DNA of 64,000 bases from Xiphias gladius (taxonomy: Eukaryota; Chordata; Actinopteri; Istiophoriformes; Xiphiidae). The notes under the pieces were generated by a model, which was given only the letters and a program-made list of their open reading frames with translations, was not told where the DNA came from and did no database searches. Position numbers and translations under genes: made by a program. Every line of letters begins with the position of its first letter. Positions within the stretch are counted from its first letter, which is position 1. The stretch covers positions 20,757,715-20,821,714 of the forward strand of contig NC_053407.1 in assembly GCF_016859285.1 (NCBI RefSeq), given 5' to 3'. Below, one piece after another: positions 1-11,889 of the stretch.

Positions 1-297
1 AAGAGGAGGAAAGTCTTCTGTCAGATCACCCAGCACCTGCTGGAGAACCACGAGATGTGGAAGAAGGTGATCGCAGAGGAGGCCCAGAAACAGGGCCAAG
101 GAGCAGAGTCTGTCCATTTAAACAATGTAGCTGAGCCTATTCTGGCTATTCATGAGGAAGAAGAGGAGCCAGGCAGCAGAGAGGAGCTGGTAGAAGGAGA
201 GGATCCAGAGGAGGGAGTGGAGGAACCAGACTGGCCTGTGTCTCCGCAGGAAGACTCTAAACCTCCAGAGGAACTAGAGGAGGGGGACGCACAGTGA
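1..297 (+). CDS. pde3a: pde3a, C-terminal part of the last coding exon (partial; 5' end outside window)
   Basis: The frame is open from base 1 and ends at TGA 295-297, giving the last 98 residues. The peptide begins K-R-R-K-V-F-C-Q-I-T-Q-H-L-L-E-N-H, followed by M-W-K-K-V-I. As I recall it, human PDE3A ends with the same RRxFCQITQHLLxNHxMWKKVI block followed by an acidic tail. Here the tail contains a run of five Glu and several Glu/Asp-rich patches and stops at D-A-Q. PDE3A is a membrane-associated, cGMP-inhibited phosphodiesterase that hydrolyses cAMP and cGMP. The HD-type catalytic domain precedes this tail and is outside the window. Met at 55 is internal, not a start. The gene points toward slco1c1 on the same strand, as in human 12p12. 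PDE3B is the main alternative; the FCQITQHLL..MWKKVI block and the slco1c1 neighbour favour PDE3A. Confidence 0.88.
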   Translation, partial: KRRKVFCQITQHLLENHEMWKKVIAEEAQKQGQGAESVHLNNVAEPILAIHEEEEEPGSREELVEGEDPEEGVEEPDWPVSPQEDSKPPEELEEGDAQ

Positions 298-3200
298 AAC
301 AGCCCATGGGAAATATGGCGTCAGTCAGGGCAAGGACGTGGAAAAGTATTTCATTGTTTCTTATCCTATTAACTGACTCCTATTTTTGCCAGCACGTCAC
401 TTAGACACAACACTGTAGATGTTTGGGAAATGTGTGCCTATACAGAAAAAAACAGGGTGGGAAAATTTGTGCTTTACACATTTTATCTGAATATCGGGTT
501 TCACCAAACATTTAAAGGAGCTTTCCATATTGCAATACGGGATTATTCGTGAACTTTGGGATACAGACTCTTTCGCTACTGTCAAGAGAAGAGGAAGACT
601 GGTTGCACAGACCTCAACCCATTGTGGTAACACAGGACTGCAGAAATTTGCTGCCAATTTATACATAATTATTTTCAGAATGCAATTATATAGACATCAC
701 AGTTACTTGTACTTGTGTTTCAATTTTAGCAAGAGTTTTTAAGGTCTCACATGGGCCATAATATGTTTTTTTTTTTCTATAGATATGGATTATAAAGGGA
801 GTTAATCAAATGAGGAACATTGGTGTATCTTTCTTCCTTTCAACTTCTGCCAAAATGAATCACTCACCCATGGGCTTTATCATAAAAACTCAAAAATTCA
901 TACATCTTATGTTTCACATTTGTTGCCAAATTAAGTACTTTATACCATTCGGTGTAGCCATATTAGTTTAAGGAGGGAGACTTGAGGCTCCTCAGAGTCT
1001 GTATGTGTGTGCGTGGGTGTTTTGGTCTGTGTTTAAACTAATGCGCTCATATGCACAATTCTTCTGCAGACGACATAGATAGAGTCAGCAGATTAACTGA
1101 CATTTGTGCCATTTCTGGTCTCCAGTCCCAAGGTATATATGGTGGTCACTGAAGGTTTCACTGTCCAAAATGTTGTAGTCCAGAGGCCTGCACTGACAAA
1201 GCAACGGTCGGTTGTTGGAAATGAATCTGTGCTGGAAAAGAAGAAAAAAAGGGAGTAAACGGGACATACATTAGCAATACCAAAGTGTTAGGAACATAAA
1301 AAGGAAAAAAAACAAAAAAAACAGGTAAGCATGCATTCATAAGATATACAGAACCAGAAAGTTGAATCTACTAAACAATATCCCCTAAATAGATGAAATG
1401 TATAATCTTACGAAGTTCTTTTAAAATGGCCATAGGTAGACTAACCAATACAATGTCTTTTTGTTTTTGCTATCAGCTTTTGACTCTCCGACAATGTATT
1501 TGGGTTCATTGTGCTGTATTATACTCTATACTTACTGGTCCTCATTATGTAAATGCCCGCAAATGATGCTGACCTTTAACCCTCAGGTAACCCTCAACTG
1601 TTGAAATTCAAAGTAAACATCTGTATCACCTGTGAGGACAGTAAGTTAAAAACACGCAGGGATAGTATGTTACCTTGGAATATGTTCATAAAAGGCTTAG
1701 AACGACGCTAAAGCTTAGTCAAGGTTCATAAAAGCGCAAGCTATGTTTAAGTTAAGTTAATTTAAGTTTAAGTTATAAGTTTTCATCATCAGCCAGTCAA
1801 ATTTCAAGTGACCCATCCTCAGCTCAAAATATTGTCACAGCAGTGGTGGTGCAAGGTGATGGGAGCTAAAACAAGTCTCTGAAGCTAACTACTATAGCTG
1901 TTTGATGGTGGCAGAAAAGTTATTAAGTATAGGCCAATGTAGCAGTGACGGCTGGTGTTCCCAGCTCAATTTTTTGCTGCTCATTTTCAGTCCATGAGAA
2001 TTCTGCCCCCCCCCCTTTTATGGGGGAAAATAACTGTGTTAGCAGCACAATATGATTTTATTCAGACATTGTCACATTGTTTATCTATAATGTGCATATT
2101 TCGGTCATTGTTTTCTTATTGTTTCATAATCACTAAGAAATATTTTTTTTGAAAAGGGTAGTGAGACTGTTTTAGTCACACCAGGCATTTAACTGTTGAA
2201 ATCAATTATCCTAAATAGCAATGGGAAATTGCATCGTTAGAATTCCCGATTGACATAAAAATACTTTCTAAAATGTGACTTGTTCATGTGACGAGAGTAA
2301 ATGTGACGTGACATAATAACATTGATCTACATAACATGATAAGAGTGTTAAGGTCAGGACCTAATGCATGACGAACCGTAATATGTTCCAGTGCACTGTA
2401 AAACTCAAAGTCACATGATAGCCTCTACTTTCAACTGAGACAAGGCCATGGGGTAAACCAGTTACATATCCAACTGCACAGTGGCCCAAGTAGGATGCAA
2501 AATATCCCAGATGAATATCTCGCCATCCTTTAATAATTCACATTTACATAGAAAAAGTGTATGAGAGAGCACAAGTAGATCTTGAGTTTAATTAGTGAAG
2601 TGCTCTGCTAGTCAACTTACTGTCACATACAAGAGGTAATATGTAATGAATTATCCACTGCTAGTCTTGTCGAGTTCTCATGACCTACACGCACATCTGA
2701 ATCTCTTATGGGTTGGTATCTCATACTGTACCACTGCTTTCATCCATAATTTTATTTCTTTAAACTGATCTTACAAAAGCAGAACAGCACAGGACAACCC
2801 ACAGACAGGATATGGTGGAGCTTCTGAAATAAAATTTTAAGACACAGGTGTAGAACATCATGTTCTTGTATCTTTGCAGATCCGGCATTAGCATACTCTA
2901 TTACCACACAATGTTCCTGTCTGTGTTGAACAGCACACTAGATTCATAATGGCCTGTTTACTGCTGCCCAGTCTCTGCTACAGTGTGTTTTGGTGGGGGG
3001 TGAGGGGCTCAGCCTACTGCATCCAAACGAGTCGAAGGTAATTGGTTAACCCACTGATTAGAAAGGCATTACACAGAGAATCATTTACTCCAAACCCTTT
3101 ATCTGACCAGAACTGCCGGAAGCCACTGAATCAGAACAACCTTAATTTTTTTTTGGCCTCTACTGATCATGTATTGCCTCACCCACTCTAGCTTGTATAC

Positions 3201-3826
3201 AACATGCCTGCTGTTTTCTGTACGTCCCCTGCACTTCATCCCTAATGGGCTATAATCATCATTATGGACACAATGGATACATTTTCTTCAGCTTTTGAAA
3301 AACCTGATAAGATATCAACAATGTTTTATAGGAAAACTACTGGATTTAACACAGACATCTCTAATGAAGTGGCCCAGAATTAGAAAAAAAACCACTTTCA
3401 ATCATTCAGATGAGATTGTGTAACTTCCGTTTAGAGTTTCCATTTAAGCTCTCGCTTTGTGAATCTATATACACAGTGTGTGTGAGAGAGTAAGAGAGTG
3501 TGTGTTTGTGTCTATTTGAACTCTTCCACTGGCCTCTCTAATGTGACTCTGTCCTTACTGGGAGGAAGGGGATGCTGCTTCTGCTCACCAGTAGAGATAG
3601 TGATGCAGTTAGCAGGTCTTCGAATTCTTCTCAGATACTCAGATGAAATTGTTATTCACAGAAGGCCCTATAGCACATTTCTCCTTGCGCTTCCTCTTTG
3701 ATCTACGTACTGCTTAGTCTACAGATCTGAGATCATCACTGGCAACAGTAGTAGAGCATTCATCACAAAATGTCGCTCATCTTTAAAGGCGATGGGATTC
3801 TGTCCACTGTGTTAATTTGTTGAGAA

Positions 3827-3851
3827 TTTTTTTTTTTTTTTTTTTTTTTTT
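3827..3851. repeat. poly(T) tract, 25 bases
   Basis: An uninterrupted T run. It could be the reverse-strand poly(A) tail of an old retroposed insertion or simple slippage. No adjoining SINE or LINE body was recognised. Confidence 0.9.
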
Positions 3852-5606
3852 GGGACGATGCATGCATTTTGCCCCCAGCAGTCATATCAGTCTCAAGTCA
3901 ATACTTGCATTTGAGCTGATAAAGTATTGTATCAGTTTTGATAGTGTATTTTTATGTCATAATTGGTTTTATTTGATTGTCATACTTATTCACACATGTA
4001 GCATAATTGTAACCATGGGAACCAAACAAGCTTTACAATTATGTAAACAAAATGAGATGAGTATTTTTATATAGTTGACACATGATTAAATAATTAATTG
4101 CTTTCTTCTCACTAGTACCTTGCACTTACCACATGTACTAATACTTACACAAGGAAGAATAAGTCCAAATACACAGTATTTGTGAAAGTAAAATAATTAA
4201 TTTCCTTGCAGGTTGATGCTCCATTTTGTACAATACACATATATGCTGTACAGTAAAGAAATTTTAAAACTACAAAAACTCTTTTAGATATACATTATTT
4301 ATTTTTACCATTTTGTAATTTAGACACTATACTGTAGCTGCAATATTGCCAGACTTACTGGAAGTGCCTATATTGGTATTATGTATCATACAGTGAATAT
4401 ATTTGAAGATCATTAGAAGTTGTCACAAACTGAACCATGTGGATGTTGTAATGTGAATACATTGAATTACAAGACTATAATTTCTGTGGTATCCCTGTGC
4501 CTGTGTTGTGTTTATTTTTCATCTTTTGATTTATATCTAGAATCTGCTTCATATTAAAATCTACAAGGTATGGTACATCAGGTTCTAGGTGCCATGTTTA
4601 CTCATATTTCCTAATGTGCTTGAGTTTAAGTCTTGAACCTAGACAGAGTTTTATCCATTTCCTCAGGATGGGTTTGTGCCTTTAAAGGCCAGTTTGAATG
4701 CAGCAGGGTATGGGGACACTTCACATCTCTGAGTAAATTTGGCAAATTGCCAACTACTTGCTGGCTACCTGGTTTTCTTTATGTCTTTTAATTGTCTCAA
4801 ATAACTGAAACAACACACAAGTAGTTTATCCTTATGTGTTGTTAAATCTCAAAGAATCTTTAAATATACTTGGGCGTTGTTGAGACCCAAATGATAGATA
4901 AACACCTAATTAAAGTACAATTATCAAATATTTAGCTGTATCAAATTGGTTATCAGCAAAACAATTACTCCACAAGTCCCTGTCCCGAGTACAGATGGTG
5001 TATGTCTGCCCATGTTACATTAAAGTTCAAGTTTTGATTAAAAGATGAAGATTTTACCTAAGATTAAAAAAAATGTTTTTTGCCTGAATGGATAATTATT
5101 TTCTTCATAATATTCATACTCCCCTAATATAGAAATTAATACATTTTAAAAGTGCGGGGAATTATTTATAACATAAATGACTGTCATGTTCTCTTTCTTT
5201 ATATGGTCGTAGTGTAATTGCTGGACAAGAGTTGATACCTTCTTCACTCACTTTTAAGGTTTGGCTATTTAAAAAATATATAAATAAAAAAAACTGTTCA
5301 TAGAACTAGAGTATAATATACCGCTGAATATGTTTACTTGCCAGTTTCTCATACATTCACCACATGCAAGTCACTCTTCATATATAATTTATTGTTCTCT
5401 CAATTTACTATGATGTTGCAAGTTTGGGGCAACGTCCATTGCTGCCCACACTATGGCTATGCAACAAAACATCTGGCAGCCTTGAAATAAAATAATGCAC
5501 CACCAACATCCTTGCAAAGCCAAGTGTAGACCTTTAACTTTAATGTTTTCTGCTTTAGCATGGTTGTGGAGCTACCCTATGTCACCTGCCTTTTTAAATA
5601 TGTATA

Positions 5607-5611
<5 letters not shown>

Positions 5612-5638
<27 letters not shown>
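5612..5638. repeat. (TA)n microsatellite
   Basis: A simple TA dinucleotide run, preceded by a looser TGTATATA-type repeat from about 5600. Confidence 0.9.
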
Positions 5639-5754
5639 CAGATGTCAAATGTTCATTTCATGGAACGTTTGAGAAAAGAAAAACAAATCCAAACAAAATA
5701 TCATCAACATATATGTAACATTCATCTATATTAACTTATTATTTTACATCTCCA

Positions 5755-5862
5755 TAGAAAAAGTAATAGCCACAATGTAAAACTACTTTGTAAAAGTATT
5801 ACATAAGTTTTACATAAAAAATCTTACTTTTAAGTAAAAGTATTTAAGCATTATCAGCAAAA
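5755..5862. repeat. possible terminal fragment of a hAT-type DNA transposon
   Basis: The stretch is dense in GTAAAAGTATTA and AAGTAAAAGTATTTAAG words. Such words are typical of the sub-terminal parts of fish hAT elements, including the element at 8029-11291, whose right end also carries many TTTTACTT / AAGTAAAA words. No second end or target duplication was found, so this is a weak call from composition. Confidence 0.25.
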
Positions 5863-5894
5863 TATACTTTCATTGTTAGCTTGTTTAATATATG

Positions 5895-6020
5895 TCACTT
5901 CCGGCTGCCATCTTTGTTTATTTTAACGGTAACATTGCTACTTGGAAAATAAGTGAAAACAAGTCACAGTCGTTTTTATCGTTCCGCAGAGGATGTTTTT
6001 CAGCCCGGTAAGAAGCGGTA
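5895..6020 (+). promoter_or_regulatory. promoter-like block with ETS and YY1 motifs followed by two splice-donor sequences
   Basis: ACTTCCGG (ETS-type) at 5897-5904 is directly followed by GCTGCCATCTT (YY1-type) at 5904-5914. This pairing is often seen at TATA-less transcription starts. About 95 and 105 bases downstream are two good donor sequences, GTAAGA at 6008 and GTAAGT at 6018. The block is locally GC-richer than its surroundings. It could be an upstream alternative 5'UTR exon of slco1c1 or the start of a non-coding transcript. No coding frame is associated. Confidence 0.35.
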
Positions 6021-8020
6021 AGTTCTGTCACTTGACCAGCAGAGTTTGGCTTGTAAATTAACTTTCACAAAAAGCTGTGTAATGTCAGTAATTTCTATCT
6101 TACATCAGAAGGACAAACAAACGTTACGGTTTTTTTTAATCAAACTAACGGTGGTGTACGTTAGCCTGTCTGCATCGTATGCCCTGCATAGTAATGTAAC
6201 AGTAGCTGATATGTGGATAGCTATTCAGGATAACATAAAACTATAGGCACCACATAAAGTGACCTTACAAAGCGTCTAGATATAGCTGGTTGGTCACAAA
6301 AACACTTGTCTCTGATCCTGGTTGTTGAAGATTTGTGGTGGAAACTAGCAGCTGCATTTTCTGACTATTCATTCAGACGTGTGAACGTTTCCTTAAGATA
6401 TTTGATCATTACTCTTTAATGCCAGCATCAAATTAACGTGTGTATAGGGACTATTGATCAGCTTGAGCAGATGCTGATTAGCTATAGGAAATGTTCTCCG
6501 TCTACATTAACACTATTCTCCTGTATCATCTCACAACCACAAAATGTAAGGTTTAAATTAGGTTTTTATTATCAAAAGAGAACGTAAAATAGATAATTTA
6601 CAAGGCAGATATGGTTGTATCACAGTTTGGATTGGGCAGTATGATAATACACACTGTGAGATCATTGCCTATCATCAGATATTGCCATATCGTTGTTGAT
6701 TTGTTAGGTATTTAATTTGCTTGATTTGCCAAAAACATTAAATCCTTTGTGGTTATTTTATCCATAAATACCTGATTTTCTAGAAAATGTACCATATCAC
6801 AATAAAAATATTTGCGATCTAGAACTACCTGTACAGTGATATAAGATTTTAATGATATTGCCCCCTAATAATCAAAAAATTTCATCTATGGTCACTTTTA
6901 TTAAGGTTAGAGTTTTGACAGTAGGCCTGCTTGTGTGTCTCCAGTAGGAGATTCTCATTGATTTAAAAAATATGTTTGTTCATTTAGTGTATACCAGTTT
7001 TGTGAAGCAATTATCAAGCACAAAGCATAGAAGTGTCATCCCTACCTTGCTGTAGCTTTAGGCCCTGGAAACATATTAAAATATATCAGAGGCAGATTAT
7101 TATTATAGAGCATTTTTAGTACTTCAGCCAATTCTATATCTCATTTTGGGTGCTTGTGTTATGTAAACCTACCCCTGAAGCCACAGAGAGCTGTGTGGAC
7201 ATGTTCATAACAACTGTATGGAGACCAGTTATCCCCATGGCAACAGAGAAACTTGAGAGATGAGATTTGACCACCTGGTGTGTCAGTAAGCTCAACAGGG
7301 GAATTATTGTATGACCTTATCTAACGATGCATTTCAGTTTGGGGGGAGGGGCAAGCACTGAAGGTGCATTGGTACTTTTTTGTTTATGTGGGGTTTTAAA
7401 AAAAAATAATAAAAAATTTCTTTTCTTTTAATATGTCTTACTTTTATCAAAATTGCTTTGAGGTTAGTTGAGGAAATGCACGTATACAAAATTCTCTTTT
7501 TAAAATAACCATCAATCTAAACTTTAATTCACATTGTGTGCTGTAATGCACCCTTTCATTTGTCAGCTTTTTTTCCATGACTTTCTTGGTTCAAGACAAG
7601 TTCGGTGAATTGTCTAATTTAGTTATCAGGCAAAGAACTGAACTCCATATTGAAGTCTACTTGAGTCTTTGCTATTCGTGGGCCCATTTTTGGTGCCTTG
7701 ATGACTGATTTTAATGAAGCTGACTGCAGTTAGATGATGTTAGTTCAGTCTTGGACTTGAGACTGCTAACACATTTCAAATTCCATTGTTTTCCACCAAG
7801 CACAGTTTTGGGACTTGTTAAAAAAGCAAATAAAATTGGACTTGACTTTGTGTCAATCCCATTCATCTTAGTTTACCATGAACAATAGTGCCTTTAAGAC
7901 ACACATATTCCCACTATGTTTTATATATATATATTAGTAAAGACACAAACATGAAGTGTGTGAAGTGTCATATTTCCTAAGTTTACATGTTTCCTTATTG
8001 TGTGTGTGAGCGATCTGCAG
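6021..8020. other. AT-rich non-coding DNA, no gene recognised
   Basis: Only short unrelated open frames occur. Part of it (about 6605-6885) looks like an old interspersed repeat and is listed separately. Confidence 0.5.
6605..6885. repeat. candidate old MITE-like repeat
   Basis: The stretch has clusters of ATATCG, TATCACA and GATATTGCC words on both strands. In fish these are typical of diverged short DNA-transposon derivatives with TATCGTGATA-like ends. A related word cluster occurs near 59950-60025. Boundaries and target duplication could not be fixed. Confidence 0.25.
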
Positions 8021-8028
8021 GATATGGT
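8021..8028. repeat. left target-site duplication of the hAT element
   Basis: GATATGGT lies immediately left of the element. The right copy, GATATGGC at 11292-11299, matches 7 of 8 bases. An 8-bp duplication is the hallmark length for hAT insertions. Confidence 0.75.
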
Positions 8029-11000
8029 CAGGGATGGAAGTAACAAATTACAATTACTCTCATTAAGGTAACAAATTTGATTATTTGTGTGCTACTTTTT
8101 TGAGTATTTTATAAAAACTGTAATTTTGCTTTTACTTAACAATGTTTATTTTTTAGGTGTTTTACTTTAACTGAACTGTAGCCAGTAACTTTCAGGTTTA
8201 TCCTTGATAAGAGCCAGTAGCTTTGCTGATGATGGTTCACAGGGTATTGCTAGTAAATCATTAATGTCCTCTGTTTGTGGAAACCTGGTGGTCTAGCAAA
8301 CGTTAGCTCGCTACTTTTGCTTACTTAAGCTTAATCTATACCATTACCACTACCATTCTGGCTCACTTAATGGTATGTTTATTTGATCTCAGACCTGATA
8401 GGGGTTTTGCTGTGTAGTAGTATAAATGATGGGAAAAAAATGTTCCTGTTGTAACATGGGCTTTCTACGTTTTTTAGTGTGTAAGTTAATACAAAATAGC
8501 AAAACTAATTCACTGTTTTCTTCCATTATCATTCATATTCTGAAGAGGACCGGTACAAAAATCTGTCAGTTTGGCTGTCAGTTGAGGTGGCATGATGATG
8601 TTGCTCAGTATCTTTCAGTCAGTAATGTATGATCAGACTAAATGAAAGTTATATGTGCACCCTTCGTGTACCGTGTTTATAAATTACAGTATAAAAATGG
8701 GATGGGATCAGTTGTTTGTAATGTAAATACTACGACTTAATGAGTATCCTTTCAAACAGTTTGTAACTTTATCTTCAGGCATATCTGTAAGCAAGAAACT
8801 GATGTAAACCTTTTTTTTTTTTACAGAGGAAACATGCAATAAATCTGAAGGTCTACACTGACCCTGTAGCCGCACGGAAGTGAACCCTGGTGAACCCCAG
8901 TTGACAAGCTTATGATCAACTTTATTTGTGAGAGTCTTCATCCATTTTCTATAGTTGAAGAACCTGCATTCAAAAATCTTTTGTCAATGCCCAATGCAGG
9001 GTCATTTTTTGACCTATTCTTCGAAACAAGGAAGCTGCCACTCAAATGAAGGTAAATTTTGATTTTTATCACATTTTAATGGAGTCAGCTATGGTGTCAC
9101 CGCCACTGTTAGTTCGACAGCACAGCACAGAAGTTATATTGGCATCACTGCACACTGGACAGATGAAGAAACATTGGAAAGAAGATCTGCTGCACCTGCC
9201 TGCAAGAGGTTGAGAGGGTCCCACAACTTTGATGTTCTAGCACTCACCCACAGTACAAGATAAGACGGAAGGTGGTGAACCACAACCGACCGAGGTTCAA
9301 AGTTTTCTAAAGCATTCAGTGTTCTTGGTAATCAGGGCCAGTCTGAGGAAGCAGAGTTGGATCAGGATTACTCTGAAGAGCCCTAAGCAGACTACCAGGA
9401 CACAGTTAGCTGCTCGAAAGAAGACTAATGGTATTGAATACCAACCCCCTCCACATCAAAGATGTGCAGCCCACCTGTCAAAATCTTACATATCTTGCAA
9501 CAGGAGGGAGAAGAAGCCATTAGGAATGTCTGTGAAAAGTTCAGTGCGACTTTGTGAGTAATGATTTAAAATTTCTTCTTTAAACTGATCCCTGTACCCT
9601 TCATCTGTATTTCCCTTTAATAACTACCAGGATGTTAAATGGTGACATCAACAGGGAATATTGGCCTTAAATTTGTTTCACCTGGACTGTTTATGCAAGC
9701 TGCAAAATTAACTGCCTTTTTTTTACCAACCTCATTAAGATCAGATGCTAAATATAGTAGTGAACTGAACTATTTTACTGGCCTCTGCATAAAATCACCT
9801 GGTTTTGGTTGATGGCAGGTGTTAATTGCCCATGTTGCATCAGTGTCTTGAATAAAGCACGTGTTCCTACTGTCTTTTACTCACTGTAAATTTTCATATT
9901 AAAGGAATCCTGCAAACATACATTAACGTGCTTTGTGCTGTACAGGCTGAGACCAGCTGAAATAGCCCACTTGACCAAGGATTGTATCACCATGAAGCCT
10001 GTGGTGAAGGCTTTAAACATCCTTCTGTGACAAACACACGCGTGAGATGGCTACTTCCTGTGCAATTCCACCTACAGGCTAAACTCAGAAGAATGGAAGC
10101 TTCCTCCATGATGGAAAATCCTGAGCTAATAGCTGCAGCAGTCCTTCTTCCAGAGTTCAACGCCACTTGTACTGAGAAAGCTGATGTCACAGAGGCAGGT
10201 ATATCCACGTTAACAGTAGGCATGCAAGAGTAGGCATCGATGTGTAGATATATTGGCAAATTTTCCTGTTGATATGATATTGGTATATATCATCAAATTT
10301 GAACTGGCTGTAGACAAACAAGAACTTGTGGTATATCCTCTTAATAGTATTTCTAATAATAATAAAACAGTGGCAACAAAAGGTATTAGTTGTGTCAACA
10401 TATTGACCACTTGCGCCTTTATACAATGCTAAGACCCTGCATTGCTTTGCATCCCTGCATCATGATTTTGTCTACAGAAGTACTATGAGGGAAACTTTTT
10501 TGCTGTTGTGATGCTAGGTCTATGAAGAATTATGTTGCAACATAAGTCCCTGTATGTGTCACAGCTGTTCAGTACAATATGTTGATGTTTTGTGTTTATT
10601 TATTCTTATAAAGGTTTAGCCTACATGAAAACTCTCCTTGAACAAATGGCACAGGATGACGTTAGGCAGCATTCATAGAATGAAGATGATTTCTTCTCAA
10701 TTAAATCCAGAAGGTCACAGAGTACAGGGGAGCTCGACGGGTATCTTGTGTGTGTCTCAGACAAAATGGATCTACTAAACTAATTTCCCTACACCAACAA
10801 ACTGTCCCTAAAACTCCACACTGGCCTGCCTGCCCCTGCTGCCCGTGAGCGTCTGTTCAGCTGTGCAGAACGGGTGTCCACCGCAAAGTCCTGGGATACC
10901 AGTCTTTTCCTCATTCTACGTCCTGACTTCATTCATTGCTAGTGCTTGCAAAAACTTTATTAATGTGGTCACACATTGACATATTTGATTTTAATTTGTT

Positions 11001-11291
11001 ACTATACTCTATTTTACATCATGTTTACCTTTTAATCTGTTTCTTTTATTATTCATTTTAAACATATGAATGCAATGTTTATTTCCATTTTAGTTTAATT
11101 TGTTTATGCACTATATTTTATAAAAGTGATCTGAAATTAAAAATAACGTTATATACATGCATTTTAAAAAAGTAACTAAGTAACTTCTACTCAAAGTAAA
11201 TATTAGATAAGTTTGTTTGACTGGATTTTTACACAAGTAATTTTACTTTTACTCTAGCACAGTTTCCCCATGGTAAATCTTGACACCTCTG
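8029..11291 (+). mobile_element. decayed hAT-superfamily DNA transposon, about 3.26 kb, with 8-bp target duplication
   Basis: The left end begins CAGGGATGGAAGTAAC. The right end, read inward on the other strand, begins CAGAGGTGTCAAGATT, so both termini start CAG(G/A)G, as in many hAT elements. Near-identical 8-bp flanks (GATATGGT / GATATGGC) show a real insertion boundary. Sub-terminal DNA is rich in AAGTAAAA/TTTTACTT words. The interior carries broken pieces of a hAT transposase in + orientation with frameshifts and stops, so it is non-autonomous. It lies upstream of the slco1c1 5'UTR exon. Confidence 0.82.
9040..10945 (+). pseudogene. hAT transposase remnant (frameshifted, stop-containing)
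   Basis: Four separated pieces resemble fish hAT transposases. About 9132-9250 encodes Y-I-G-I-T-A-H-W-T-D-E-E-T-L-E-R, then A-C-K-R-L-R-G-S-H-N-F-D-V-L, from the RNase-H-like core. About 9420-9560 contains H-Q-R-C-A-A-H-L. About 10080-10200 contains M-M-E-N-P-E-L-I-A-A-A-V-L-L-P-E-F. About 10722-10930 contains E-L-D-G-Y-L and the dimerisation-region signature A-A-R-E-R-L-F-S-C-A. The pieces are in different frames with in-frame stops, and some gaps could be introns. An N-terminal BED finger was not recognised. The protein is not functional as it stands. Confidence 0.75.
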
Positions 11292-11299
11292 GATATGGC
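11292..11299. repeat. right target-site duplication of the hAT element
   Basis: GATATGGC directly follows the element's terminal CACCTCTG. It differs from the left copy only in its last base. Confidence 0.75.
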
Positions 11300-11499
11300 T
11301 TTGCTTAGAATATTTTTTTATTAACTGAGCCATCCGTGAAAGCTGTAAACACTACATACTGAGAGAGACACAGGGGAACAACTTATCCCCGCATGTGGTT
11401 CGAGCAAAAAAGACAGGAAAAGCAGATCGACAGTACTTCTGGCAACTTACAGCCATAACACGCTGCAGGCCTAATCGTTTAGTTATTCACGACAGAAAT

Positions 11500-11720
11500 G
11501 TGAATCCTGGCTCGGTGTTGTAAATGTACCCGACACACTGCAGATGTTTGCAGTAGCAGTTCGGCGATGTCAGCTTTTAAAGGGCTGAGTGAAAGGTGGG
11601 ATATGGTTTGGCAAGTGCAAATCACAGCTCGCTGTCGCGCATCACGTGTGCTCCACCGTGAGCACGGTGCTCAGTGTCCAACCTGTCGTTTCCGCTGAAA
11701 CGCCGCTCTCCGCTGCCGTG
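11500..11720 (+). promoter_or_regulatory. probable slco1c1 promoter region
   Basis: This is a CpG-containing, GC-richer island in an AT-rich neighbourhood, just upstream of a strong splice donor at 11890. It contains a palindromic E-box CACGTG at 11643-11648 and a TTTTAAAGG box near 11576 that could act as a weak TATA element. The transcription start cannot be fixed from sequence. Assignment to slco1c1 rests on strand, position and the matching first coding exon downstream. Confidence 0.4.
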
Positions 11721-11889
11721 TAGGGTACGAGCAAAAGACCTGACGGGAACAGGGTCGTTTTATGCGGCTGAGGCTTTTTAGTGAAACAACGGGATATTTC
11801 CCCCTTGCATCCAGTTTTTTTTCTTTTTTAATTCTTAAATAAAAAGTCAGAGACACTTATGAAGGGAAAGGTTTGAAGCTCCGAGTTGG
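11650..11889 (+). other. slco1c1: probable slco1c1 5'UTR exon 1 (5' limit approximate)
   Basis: The exon would end at GAGTTGG followed by the near-consensus donor GTAAGTAT starting at 11890. The slco1c1 start codon lies in an exon with its own acceptor at 14943-14944, so at least one upstream non-coding exon is required, and this is the best nearby candidate. The 5' boundary is a guess. Confidence 0.4.

Larger units (their letters stand above)
298..5880 (+). other. pde3a 3'UTR grading into AT-rich intergenic DNA; no further gene seen
   Basis: No coding exon is recognisable here. The first part must include the pde3a 3'UTR, but its length is unknown. AATAAA poly(A) signal candidates on the + strand include 2828-2833 and 5283-5288; I cannot choose between them. 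Short open frames (for example 530-742, 3498-3701 and 3817-4074) have ordinary AT-rich composition and no family resemblance. A pure T tract and a TA microsatellite are listed separately. Confidence 0.5.
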
